7,151 bases of DNA from Coriobacteriales bacterium. Lineage in GTDB: Bacteria > Actinomycetota > Coriobacteriia > Coriobacteriales > UBA8131. The notes beneath the pieces were generated by a model, which worked only from the letters and a program-made list of their open reading frames with translations, was not told the origin of the DNA and did not search any database. Numbering within the stretch: position 1 is the first letter of the stretch; the number at the start of each line of letters is the position of its first letter. The stretch is taken from NCBI GenBank assembly GCA_031290695.1, contig JAITNB010000009.1, forward strand, positions 1-7,151, in the 5' to 3' direction. Below are positions 1 through 5,818 of this stretch, piece after piece. Made by a program: the position numbers and the translations under genes.

Positions 1-489
1 GTTGAAAACGAGATTGGCAGTGTGAGCGTTGACGGCACAACGCTCAGGGGGCAGGGTGTAGAGGTTCGTGAGATCATGAGCGGCTGTGTGTGCTGTTCTC
101 TTGCCGGAGCGCTCGCGACCTCGATTCGGATTATGCAGTGGCAGTTTGACCCTGACTGGCTTGTTGTTGAGGCAACGGGGCTTGCATATCCCGATAAGGC
201 AGCCGATGCGGTACGCGAAGGAGCGGTACAGCTTGGCTTATGCACGGTTGTAGTCCTGGTTGATGCGGGCCGTTTCTTGCAACTTGAACGCGTGAGCCCG
301 CTGGTAGCGGGACAGCCCGAACACGCTCATATCATCCTGCTCAATAAGGTCGACCTGGTGGATGATGAGCAGAGGCGCGCAGTGAGGCTACGGCTTGAAG
401 AAATCAACCCCACGGCATCAATCATTGAGATAACAGCAACACAACCGCTTGCCTCAACGGTCTTTGAGGAGATAACCCGCCATGCATGA
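1..489 (+). CDS. CobW/P47K (G3E) family GTPase, 5' end missing
   Basis: This is the C-terminal part of a G3E P-loop GTPase of the CobW/P47K group, which load or traffic metals or cofactors using GTP. The frame is open from base 1, so the N-terminus with the Walker A loop lies outside the window. The visible part (162 residues) begins VENEIG, the conserved ENE(I/F)G segment after Walker A. It then shows GCVCC at residues 28-32, the CxCC metal-binding motif, a VVEATG strand near 48-53 (Walker B region), and NKVD at 115-118, the guanine-specificity motif. It stops just after the GTPase core, so the usual CobW C-terminal domain is absent. The next gene, a histidine-rich protein, overlaps its stop by 8 bases and may supply the missing part. 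Family assignment is firm; the metal or client protein cannot be told. Short relatives often sit beside corrinoid or methyltransferase genes, which is only a hint here. Confidence 0.88.
   Translation, partial: VENEIGSVSVDGTTLRGQGVEVREIMSGCVCCSLAGALATSIRIMQWQFDPDWLVVEATGLAYPDKAADAVREGAVQLGLCTVVVLVDAGRFLQLERVSPLVAGQPEHAHIILLNKVDLVDDEQRRAVRLRLEEINPTASIIEITATQPLASTVFEEITRHA
466..471 (+). promoter_or_regulatory. Ribosome binding site of the His-rich gene
   Basis: GAGGAG lies 10 bases before the ATG at 482, inside the end of the GTPase gene. It supports real initiation at 482, and so two separate proteins, over a frameshift or sequencing error joining the two reading frames. Confidence 0.6.
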
Positions 490-1012
490 GCACAATCAGG
501 ATCATAAACACGGAGAAGCCCTCGACCACGAGCACTCGCACGAGCACTTGCACACGCATGAGCACTTGCACACGCATGAGCACACACAAGGGCTTTCTCA
601 TGAGCACTCCCCTTCCAATCATTCCCACCCCAACACCAAGGGTGAACTACAGCTCACCGAACATGAAGGCGCCTTTGTCGCATCGCTTGCCCGCGATGTC
701 GCCGGCTCTTTTGAGGATATAAGCAAGGCCCTGGCAGAGGGCCTGGCCGGGCTTGCCGGTTGGGTCTCAGAGAATGGCGGGGCCGTTGGCCACATAAAAG
801 CCTCGCTCACCAGCGTGGCCACTACCGCAACGTTTTCAACCACGGGTGGCGCCGTCTCCGTCACCACGTTTCCCAACCCTGACCTCGCTACGCCGCCCAA
901 AGCAAGCGACCCCTGCCATGCAGAGGTCGCTGTAATCGTGCTGGGTGTTGACGCCAAAGCATTCGAGCCCGTCGTCAATACCGTTCTTTCCTCAGTGCTT
1001 ACACCAGCTTGA
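482..1012 (+). CDS. Histidine-rich putative metal-binding protein, partner of the CobW-like GTPase
   Basis: This 176-residue protein has no signal peptide or membrane segment. Residues 2-49 contain 18 histidines, mostly as HEH/HTH alternations, a pattern typical of Ni/Zn/Co-storing tails in HypB, UreE and CobW-type proteins. The rest (about 54-176) is a separate domain: an Ala-rich amphipathic helix region, then VGHIKASL near 102-109, Ser/Thr-rich strands, and one DPCH motif near 142-145. The ATG overlaps the upstream GTPase stop by 8 bases and has GAGGAG 10 bases before it, so translation is probably coupled. I suspect the C-terminal half matches the C-terminal region that some CobW-like GTPases carry fused after a His-rich linker; that is inference from memory of the GHIKA-type motif. 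The 3' end overlaps the convergent dehydrogenase gene. Metal binding is well supported by composition, but the exact role is unknown. Confidence 0.78.
   Translation: MHEHNQDHKHGEALDHEHSHEHLHTHEHLHTHEHTQGLSHEHSPSNHSHPNTKGELQLTEHEGAFVASLARDVAGSFEDISKALAEGLAGLAGWVSENGGAVGHIKASLTSVATTATFSTTGGAVSVTTFPNPDLATPPKASDPCHAEVAVIVLGVDAKAFEPVVNTVLSSVLTPA
530..589 (+). repeat. Short tandem repeat encoding HEHLHT units
   Basis: Two identical 18-base copies (gagcacttgcacacgcat) lie head to tail at 542-559 and 560-577. A degenerate 12-base half unit precedes them at 530-541 and a partial unit follows at 578-589. The repeat is in frame and encodes HEHLHT, so slippage would change the number of histidines without breaking the frame. 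Confidence 0.85.
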
Positions 1013-2066
1013 CAACAGGTTTGATGAGGTCGCCGGGCTTGTCCTTCATAAGCAGCAGGGCAGGCTCAAGCTGGTCGAACCCTTGGAAGTGGTGGGTGAG
1101 CAAGGGCTTCACGCTAAGGCGGCCGGTCACCAACAACTGCGCCAGATAGTCCATGTTCTTGCGGCCACCCGGCATAAGGCCACCAATGATACGTATGTGG
1201 CCCATACCGAGACCCCATGCCTCACGAGGAATCTTGATGTAGTCCCCGGTGCCGAGGTAGTTCACGTTGGAGACGATGCCTCCGGGGCGCACCAGGCGCA
1301 CGGCCTGATCGAAGGTGTCCACGGTTCCTCCGGCGATGAGCACCTTGTCGACGGGCTTGCCATGCTGGGCTTCCAGGATCTGCTCGACGATGTCGCCCTG
1401 GCGATAGTTGACGATGTCAGTCGCACCATAGAACTTGGCAGCCTCAACACAGGCCGAGCGGGAACCAACTGCGTAGACGCGCCCTGCACCGCGCAGCACC
1501 GCTCCAGCAAGCGACATCAGGCCAACGGCACCGATGCCGATAACCACGACGGTCTCCCCATACGCAACCTCTGCGTTGTTTGCGCAGTGAAACCCGGTTG
1601 GCACCATGTCTGAGAGCATGACAGCATCCTCGATGTCTATGCCCTCAGGCAGATGGGCGAGGTTGCCATCCGCCTCATTGACATGGAAGAACTCGGAGAA
1701 CACACCATCCTTGATATTGGAGAACTTCCAGCCGCCGAGCGCGGCGCCCGAGTGCTGCGAAAAGCCGTTTTGGGCCTCCACGCTCTGCCAGTCAGGCGTA
1801 ATGGCAGGGATGATGACCTTGTCGCCCGGCTTGAAGTCCTTGACCTCGCTGCCAACCTCAACAACCTCCGCACTCGCCTCGTGACCAAGGATCATATTGT
1901 GCTTTTCACCCAGGGCGTGTTCCCATACCGTATGCACATCCGATGTGCAGGGTGCGAGTGCCAGGGGCTTTACCAATGCGTCATTTGGTCCGATTGTGGG
2001 GATTTCCTTCTCAATATAGCCTATCTGGTCCAGGCCGAGCATTGCGAGACCTCTCATTGTTGCCAT
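999..2066 (-). CDS. adh: NADP-dependent secondary alcohol dehydrogenase (isopropanol dehydrogenase type)
   Basis: This 355-residue medium-chain Zn alcohol dehydrogenase strongly resembles the Clostridium beijerinckii/Thermoanaerobacter enzymes that interconvert secondary alcohols and ketones (2-propanol/acetone) in the cytoplasm. Catalytic zinc ligands are visible as C40 (PCTSD), H62-E63 (GHEA) and D153 (SDMVPTGFH). The Rossmann nucleotide loop is GIGAVG at 177-182. G201-S202-R203 and Y221 match the residues that give NADP preference in the C. beijerinckii enzyme. The four-cysteine structural zinc lobe is absent, as expected for this subgroup. The start at 2066 is preferred because AGGAGG precedes it by 6 bases; it gives a length close to the clostridial 351 residues. 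An in-frame upstream extension to 2141 adds 25 residues unlike the family. It is divergent from the MaoC-type gene and overlaps the His-rich gene by 14 bases. Physiological substrate (acetone, butanone or another ketone) is inferred. Confidence 0.93.
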   Translation of the reverse strand: MATMRGLAMLGLDQIGYIEKEIPTIGPNDALVKPLALAPCTSDVHTVWEHALGEKHNMILGHEASAEVVEVGSEVKDFKPGDKVIIPAITPDWQSVEAQNGFSQHSGAALGGWKFSNIKDGVFSEFFHVNEADGNLAHLPEGIDIEDAVMLSDMVPTGFHCANNAEVAYGETVVVIGIGAVGLMSLAGAVLRGAGRVYAVGSRSACVEAAKFYGATDIVNYRQGDIVEQILEAQHGKPVDKVLIAGGTVDTFDQAVRLVRPGGIVSNVNYLGTGDYIKIPREAWGLGMGHIRIIGGLMPGGRKNMDYLAQLLVTGRLSVKPLLTHHFQGFDQLEPALLLMKDKPGDLIKPVVKLV

Positions 2067-2249
2067 ATCTAACCTCCTGTTTAGTAGCGCCTGATAAGAA
2101 ATGAAAGCATAATTGACGGTTTTAGAGATTGCCACATACAAAGCGCAGAAAGCCCCGTGAGCGGTGTAGGGCCCATTGACCCCTCCCTGCCAACGGTTGT
2201 TAGAGGATAATGTGTGGTATTAGTTGTTGGAAGTTTGGAGTGACTGGTT
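2067..2249. promoter_or_regulatory. Divergent promoter region between the dehydrogenase and MaoC-type genes
   Basis: This 183-base spacer must hold the promoters of both diverging genes. On the plus strand, TTGACG (2113-2118) and TACAAA (2137-2142) with an 18-base spacer form a fair sigma-70-like pair, and a good isolated -10 (GATAAT) lies at 2206-2211 with no clear -35. On the minus strand, TGGCAA (2134-2129) and TATGCT (2111-2106) with a 17-base spacer are a weak match. The plus and minus candidates overlap around 2106-2142, so the genes could share control. I see no convincing palindromic operator. Promoter positions are tentative. Confidence 0.4.
2073..2078 (-). promoter_or_regulatory. 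Ribosome binding site of the alcohol dehydrogenase gene
   Basis: On the minus strand a perfect AGGAGG stands 6 bases before the ATG at 2066. It decides that start over the longer frame beginning at 2141, and predicts strong translation. Confidence 0.85.
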
Positions 2250-2720
2250 ATGTATTTTGAGAAGTTCTTTGTGGGGCAGACGTTCATCATTGAGCCGTTT
2301 GCCATAACCCGCGAGCAGATAATCGACTTCGCAGCGAGCTATGACCCGCTGCCGCTGCACCTCGATGAGGAGTATGCCAAGACCACCCGGTTTGGCGGGC
2401 TTATCTCATCGGGTGTCCTGAGCTTTATGTCCCTATGGGTACACCTCGTTGAGGAACACGACCCCTTTGGCGATGATATGGTGGCAGGCAAGAGCAACCA
2501 TATGGAGTGGTTTGCGCCCACCTACCCTAATGACGAGCTCCGTGGAACGGTCACCGTAACGAAGCTCACCAAGCGCAACAACTACAACGGCATCATCGAG
2601 ATCGAGATAGACGGGTGGAACCAGGATGGCACCCACACCCTGCACGGCGGCGCCGAGGTAATCGTCCGTACCGCTTTGGCGCGGGCAGATGTCAAGGGAG
2701 GCAGCCCGCGCGAGCCATAG
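2250..2720 (+). CDS. MaoC-like dehydratase / (R)-specific enoyl-CoA hydratase
   Basis: This 156-residue single-hotdog protein belongs to the MaoC/PhaJ hydratase group, which add or remove water across the double bond of acyl-CoA thioesters. The hallmark region spans residues 26-55: FAASYDPLPLHLDEEYAKTT then RFGGLISSG. D32 and H37 in the D-x4-H arrangement match the catalytic Asp/His of PhaJ-type hydratases. Length is normal for stand-alone members, with no signal peptide or membrane segment. The ATG at 2250 has GGAG 9 bases upstream. It is divergent from the secondary alcohol dehydrogenase, so a role in acyl-CoA or hydroxy-acid metabolism with that enzyme is possible but not shown. Some MaoC-fold proteins act on mesaconyl-CoA-like or other substrates, so the substrate is open. 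Confidence 0.88.
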   Translation: MYFEKFFVGQTFIIEPFAITREQIIDFAASYDPLPLHLDEEYAKTTRFGGLISSGVLSFMSLWVHLVEEHDPFGDDMVAGKSNHMEWFAPTYPNDELRGTVTVTKLTKRNNYNGIIEIEIDGWNQDGTHTLHGGAEVIVRTALARADVKGGSPREP

Positions 2721-2777
2721 TCGCAAACTTGAGGGTTCATACGTTGTGTTGTAGGCGAACAGTCAAATGACCGTTAG

Positions 2778-2800
2778 AAGCCTGATGGGCCGCAGGTTTT
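2778..2800 (+). terminator. Possible weak terminator or attenuator hairpin after the MaoC-type gene
   Basis: The arms 2778-2784 (AAGCCTG) and 2793-2799 (CAGGTTT) form a 7-bp stem with one G-U pair and an 8-base loop, ending in TTTT (2797-2800). The stem is short and the T-run partly paired, so it would be weak. A second AAGCCTG at 2804-2810 can pair with the same CAGGTTT arm, forming a competing hairpin. Confidence 0.35.
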
Positions 2801-2816
2801 AACAAGCCTGTAATAT

Positions 2817-2839
2817 CCCGGTAAACGACTGTTACCGGG
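2817..2839. promoter_or_regulatory. Palindrome upstream of the nitrogenase-like gene, possible operator
   Basis: CCCGGTAA (2817-2824) and TTACCGGG (2832-2839) are a perfect 8-bp inverted repeat with a 7-base centre. No T-run follows, so it is not a standard terminator. It ends 40 bases before the GTG at 2880. A weak -10-like TACACT lies just downstream at 2847-2852, which would put the palindrome over the -35 region, where an operator or activator site is often found. The regulator is unknown. Confidence 0.45.
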
Positions 2840-2879
2840 TACGCGTTACACTTTCTACACGGCAATCGACGAGGGAGCT

Positions 2880-4448
2880 GTGACGCGTATGACAACAGAC
2901 AACTTGGGTTTATCCGCAACAAAACCGGCTCAGGCGTTTGAGCCGCTTACCGTGAACCCGTGCAAGATGTGCATGCCCATGGGTGCCATAACCGCTGCAT
3001 ACGGGCTTAAGCGCTGTATGAACATCCTGCATGGGTCGCAGGGGTGCAGCACGTACATACGCCGCCATATGGCCACGCATTACAACGAGCCCATCGACAT
3101 CGCGTCGTCGTCGCTCACCGAGCACGGGGCCGTCTATGGCGGCGAGGAGAACCTATGCAAGGGGCTTGACAACCTCATCAGGCTCTACGAGCCGCAAATT
3201 ATCACCGTCACCACCACCTGCCTGGCCGAGACCATAGGCGAGGACGTGCCGCAGATACTCGCCCGTTGGCGCGCCAACCACCCCGAGCATGACGTGCATC
3301 TTATACCCGTCGCGTCGCCCGGCTACGGCGGCACACAGTTTGAGGGCTGGTGGCGCACATTGCACGCCGTGGTGGCCAGCGTCGAGATGGACGCGGCCCC
3401 CCACAACGCCGTGAACGTGGTCTGCGGCCCCCTCTCCCCCGCCGACATGCGCTGGCTCATCGACGTGTTTGACCGCCTGGGCCTTGAGGCCATCTTCCTG
3501 CCCGACGTGAGCGAGAACCTCGACCGCGGCTTCGAGCCACATTACGACCGTCTGCCGCAGCAGGGCACCTCGCTTGAGGACATCCGGCGCATGGCGGGCG
3601 CCCGCATCACCCTTGAGCTCTCAACCTTCGTGCGCGACGAGGACTCCGTGGCCCTCTACCTGCACAAACACCACAACGTCCCCTACCACCGCATGGCGCT
3701 GCCCCTGGGCCTGCGCGCCACCAGCGAGCTCCTCGACAAACTCACCACGCTGCTTGGCCATGACACCAGCATCGCGCCGGAGCAGGGTAGAGACAGGGAA
3801 CCAAGCCTTGCGGATAAAACCGTGGCATCCCTTGCCCGCGAGCGCGCCCGGTACCTTGATGCGATGGTTGACAGCCACAAGTACGCCGCCGCAGTGCGCG
3901 CGGTCATCTATGGGGAGCCTGACTTCGTGTACGCCGCAACCCGTATGTGTGTGGAGGTTGGCATCTTCCCTGTTGTGGTTGCTACCGGCTCGCGCTGTGA
4001 GCAGTTGAGCGACCTGCTCACCCCCGAGATCGAGCCGGTGGCCAGCGCACATATCGCCGACTTCTACGCGCCGGTGCAGCCTGAGCCAGTGGTACCCACG
4101 CCCGTTCCCGCACCCGATGACGTACAGCCCCCCTTACTCGAACTGCCCCAGAGCTTCCCTGGTGCCTTTTGCGTGCGCGACAACGCAGACTTCAACACCA
4201 TCGAGCAGCTTGCCCAGGCAACCAACGCCAACGTCCTGCTCGGCTCAGGCGACGGCCGCCGCGTGGCGCACAAGCTGGGCTTGCCGCTGGTGCGCTGCAC
4301 CTTTCCCATCCACGACCACATAGGCGGCCAGCGCACGCGCACCTTGGGCTACGAGGGCTCGCTGCGCCTCATCGACGCGATGGTCAACGCCATCATCGAG
4401 CACAAGGAGGCCACCTTCCGCGACGACCTCAAGGAGCGGTATTACTAG
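2880..4448 (+). CDS. Nitrogenase component 1 family protein, NifN/NifK-like, orphan
   Basis: This 522-residue protein has the fold signature of the nitrogenase MoFe/NifEN family, whose members bind Fe-S clusters between paired subunits. Cysteines suited to cluster binding are C28/C31 (NPCKMC), C56 (LHGSQGC) and C114 (TTTCLAETIG), in the order and rough spacing of the P-cluster-type ligands of NifD/NifE. HGSQGC, IDIASSSLTEH and YGGEENL around 51-92 are classic. The C-terminus has the FPIHDHIGGQR segment near 480 and GYEGSLRLIDAMVNAI after it, as in NifN/NifK-type chains. A proline-rich linker at about 398-423 splits the last Rossmann domain, an unusual insertion. No nifH-, nifB- or partner-like gene is visible. 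The start may be GTG 2880 (GAGG 5 bases upstream) or ATG 2889 (GGAG 11 bases upstream). True nitrogen fixation is unlikely from this gene alone; cofactor assembly or a nitrogenase-like reductase are alternatives. Confidence 0.88.
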   Translation: MTRMTTDNLGLSATKPAQAFEPLTVNPCKMCMPMGAITAAYGLKRCMNILHGSQGCSTYIRRHMATHYNEPIDIASSSLTEHGAVYGGEENLCKGLDNLIRLYEPQIITVTTTCLAETIGEDVPQILARWRANHPEHDVHLIPVASPGYGGTQFEGWWRTLHAVVASVEMDAAPHNAVNVVCGPLSPADMRWLIDVFDRLGLEAIFLPDVSENLDRGFEPHYDRLPQQGTSLEDIRRMAGARITLELSTFVRDEDSVALYLHKHHNVPYHRMALPLGLRATSELLDKLTTLLGHDTSIAPEQGRDREPSLADKTVASLARERARYLDAMVDSHKYAAAVRAVIYGEPDFVYAATRMCVEVGIFPVVVATGSRCEQLSDLLTPEIEPVASAHIADFYAPVQPEPVVPTPVPAPDDVQPPLLELPQSFPGAFCVRDNADFNTIEQLAQATNANVLLGSGDGRRVAHKLGLPLVRCTFPIHDHIGGQRTRTLGYEGSLRLIDAMVNAIIEHKEATFRDDLKERYY

Positions 4449-4485
4449 GTTTCGTACAATAGGGCACTCGTTTTTCTCCAAAAAG

Positions 4486-4563
4486 TAAAGAACGGCGCCT
4501 CCCCACATACACAACCCCCGGCAGTTATAGGGATTCTGTGTGTTAAGGGGGTGCCGTTCTTTA
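4486..4563. terminator. Long imperfect inverted repeat, probable transcription terminator
   Basis: The outer arms TAAAGAACGGC (4486-4496) and GCCGTTCTTTA (4553-4563) pair perfectly over 11 bp. Pairing continues through GCCTCC against GGGGGT with G-U pairs, and looser ACACA/TGTGT pairing lies further in. On the plus strand the T-rich tail (TTCTTT) is part of the stem, the A-tract/U-tract style of intrinsic terminators. On the minus strand the stem is followed by CTTTTTGG, a better U-run, so it may act in both directions. The large interior is unusual for a simple terminator. It stands 38 bases after the nitrogenase-like stop. Confidence 0.5.
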
Positions 4564-4568
4564 AAGGT

Positions 4569-4598
4569 ATGACTAAAACCTGTTTCTTGCTGTATTAT
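4569..4598 (+). promoter_or_regulatory. Candidate promoter of the lipid kinase / histidine kinase unit
   Basis: ATGACT (4569-4574, four of six -35 bases) and TATTAT (4593-4598, five of six -10 bases) are separated by 18 bases in an AT-rich pocket of otherwise GC-rich sequence. It lies directly after the inverted repeat. Transcription would start near 4605. Confidence 0.45.
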
Positions 4599-4688
4599 AT
4601 TGAGGGGAGATACTCGCATTTAGCCGATAATCTTCTGCGTCAAAACATAGGGTGCTCTATAGCGCAGCATAATGAGGATGGTGAAAGG

Positions 4689-4772
4689 ATGCCCAGATAC
4701 AGGGGGACCGCAGTGATGAGCGTGGCAGGCGTTGGCATGTGCGCTCATAACAGCCCGCCACACCCTTGGTAG
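4689..4772 (+). CDS. Possible short leader ORF before the lipid kinase gene (doubtful)
   Basis: An in-frame ATG at 4689 gives 27 residues, and one at 4716 gives 18; both end at TAG 4770-4772. ATG 4716 has AGGGGG 9 bases upstream, a usable ribosome site, whereas the downstream lipid kinase has none. The peptide ends HNSPPHPW and matches no family I know. Its stop lies 8 bases before ATG 4781 and overlaps an alternative TTG start at 4766, so it could feed ribosomes to the kinase gene by coupling. It may equally be chance; the same frame is open back to 4551, through the hairpin. Confidence 0.2.
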   Translation: MPRYRGTAVMSVAGVGMCAHNSPPHPW

Positions 4773-4780
4773 CCGTCACA

Positions 4781-5818
4781 ATGGCGAGTAACGGCATCGG
4801 TCAAAGTGACCGGGGCGAACAAACCAGCATGCCAATGGACGGCGAGAGGGAGCACCTCTTCATCATCAACCCGCGCTCGTTCAGGTTGTCACGCGACATC
4901 GCCCGGATACAGGCAGAGATCGAGTCTTGCCTGGACAGACGAGGCGAGCGTTACACCATCCGCACCTCCAACTACTCCCGGGAGGCCATTGGCATCATCC
5001 GGGATTATCTGGATAACACGCCAAGTACCCAGACCGTGCGCGTCTATGCCATAGGCGGCGACGGTATCCTGTTTGACTGCCTTAACGGGATGCAGGGCGC
5101 GGCCAATGCCGAGTTGGCGGCGGTTCCTTATGGCCGTTCCAATGATTTTGTGCGTGCCTTTGGCGAGAACCAGGAGACGCTATTTCGCGACATCGCCAAA
5201 CAGGTGGGCGCCCCAACGACCCCTGTTGACATCATCCACAGCAGCAACAACTGCGCGATACTCAACTTTGTGGCGATTGGTGTGGAGTCGGCGGCCACCT
5301 ACAGTTACATGCGCCAGATGCAGCAGTTCGAGAGCGACCTGCGACTGCCCCGTTTCCTGGCAGGCAGGCTCTATGACATACATGGCTTCAAGGAGATGTT
5401 CAACACCCCCATGCGCACACAGCCCTACGTGATTACCCTCGACGACAGCGAATGCATAAAGGCTTGCGGCGGCGTCAACCTCGCAAACGGACCCTGCTAT
5501 GGCTTTGACAAGCAGCCCAATTACCGTGCTGTTCCCAACGACGGATATCTTGACTTCCTGTTTCTCAGGGCGACGAGCTCACTCAGGGATGTTTTTCGCA
5601 TACCAGGCTATTTAGCAGGCAAGGCCTATGAGCGCCCCGACCTCTATATCTATCGTCGCGTGAAGAAGGTCGAGATACACTCGGAGCAACCGTTGCTCTT
5701 GAACCTCGACGGTGAGGCCTTCTTCGATATTGACATCACCTTTGAGGTACAGCCAGGTGCCCTGCGCTTTGTCACCCCCAACGGCCTGCCCTTTGAGAAG
5801 AAAGGCCCCGGCCGATGA
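4781..5818 (+). CDS. Diacylglycerol kinase family lipid kinase (YegS/DgkB type)
   Basis: This cytosolic 345-residue protein has the catalytic fold that phosphorylates diacylglycerol or related lipids with ATP, feeding phosphatidic acid back into membrane lipid synthesis. Visible motifs are INPRS near 29-33 (first strand), [13 protein letters not shown] at 91-103 (nucleotide loop), PYGRSND at 116-122, and NLDGE near 308-312. Two are altered: the usual GGDGT reads GGDGI, and the usual P-x-G-T-x-N-D reads PYGRSND. The core Asp/Gly/Asn residues remain, so activity is likely but substrate or metal handling may differ. The start is uncertain: TTG 4766, ATG 4781, or ATG 4829/4835 are in frame, none has a good ribosome site, and family members usually begin about ten residues before the NP motif, favouring 4829 or 4835. 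The stop overlaps the next gene's start as ATGA, so the two are co-translated. Sphingosine-kinase-like activity is a less likely alternative. Confidence 0.85.
   Translation: MASNGIGQSDRGEQTSMPMDGEREHLFIINPRSFRLSRDIARIQAEIESCLDRRGERYTIRTSNYSREAIGIIRDYLDNTPSTQTVRVYAIGGDGILFDCLNGMQGAANAELAAVPYGRSNDFVRAFGENQETLFRDIAKQVGAPTTPVDIIHSSNNCAILNFVAIGVESAATYSYMRQMQQFESDLRLPRFLAGRLYDIHGFKEMFNTPMRTQPYVITLDDSECIKACGGVNLANGPCYGFDKQPNYRAVPNDGYLDFLFLRATSSLRDVFRIPGYLAGKAYERPDLYIYRRVKKVEIHSEQPLLLNLDGEAFFDIDITFEVQPGALRFVTPNGLPFEKKGPGR

Larger units (their letters stand above)
4449..4780. other. Long intergenic stretch between the nitrogenase-like gene and the lipid kinase
   Basis: No well-supported gene lies in these roughly 330 bases. 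They hold a long imperfect inverted repeat (4486-4563), a plausible promoter (4569-4598), a small stem at 4635-4667 (CTGCG/CGCAG enclosing ATAG/CTAT) in the presumed leader RNA, and a doubtful leader ORF of about 27 codons (4689-4772). If the promoter is right, the lipid kinase mRNA has a leader of about 160-180 bases, long enough for RNA-level control. I compared it by eye with common riboswitch cores (cobalamin, glycine, c-di-GMP, fluoride) and saw none. Confidence 0.6.

Noticed and set aside
482..600. CRISPR-like or mobile-element repeat at the tandem units
   Set aside because: The units are adjacent, in frame and coding for His-rich peptide, with no spacers or inverted ends.
619..978. 119-codon minus-strand frame opposite the His-rich gene
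   Set aside because: Low-complexity Ser/Ala-rich translation mirroring a supported gene, with no recognisable domain.
945..1613. 222-codon plus-strand open frame opposite the alcohol dehydrogenase
   Set aside because: It is antisense to a gene with clear catalytic motifs, shows no family signature and has no ribosome site.
2067..2141. N-terminal 25-residue extension of the alcohol dehydrogenase
   Set aside because: The AGGAGG site 6 bases before ATG 2066 and the length of the clostridial relative both favour the shorter protein.
2081..2305. 74-codon minus-strand frame across the divergent promoter region
   Set aside because: It overlaps the start of the MaoC-type gene, has no ribosome site and matches no family.
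3153..4052. Two minus-strand frames (129 and 143 codons) and a plus-strand frame (from 3574) within the nitrogenase-like gene
   Set aside because: They are shadows of a GC-rich gene with strong family motifs; their His/Val/Ala- or Pro/Ser/Thr-rich products look like no protein family.
4551..4688. Upstream extension of the short leader ORF back to 4551
   Set aside because: It starts inside the arm of the inverted repeat and ahead of the predicted promoter, so it is unlikely to be translated.
4600..4765. Known riboswitch in the lipid kinase leader
   Set aside because: I found no conserved core of the cobalamin, glycine, c-di-GMP or fluoride classes by eye; a covariance-model search would settle it.
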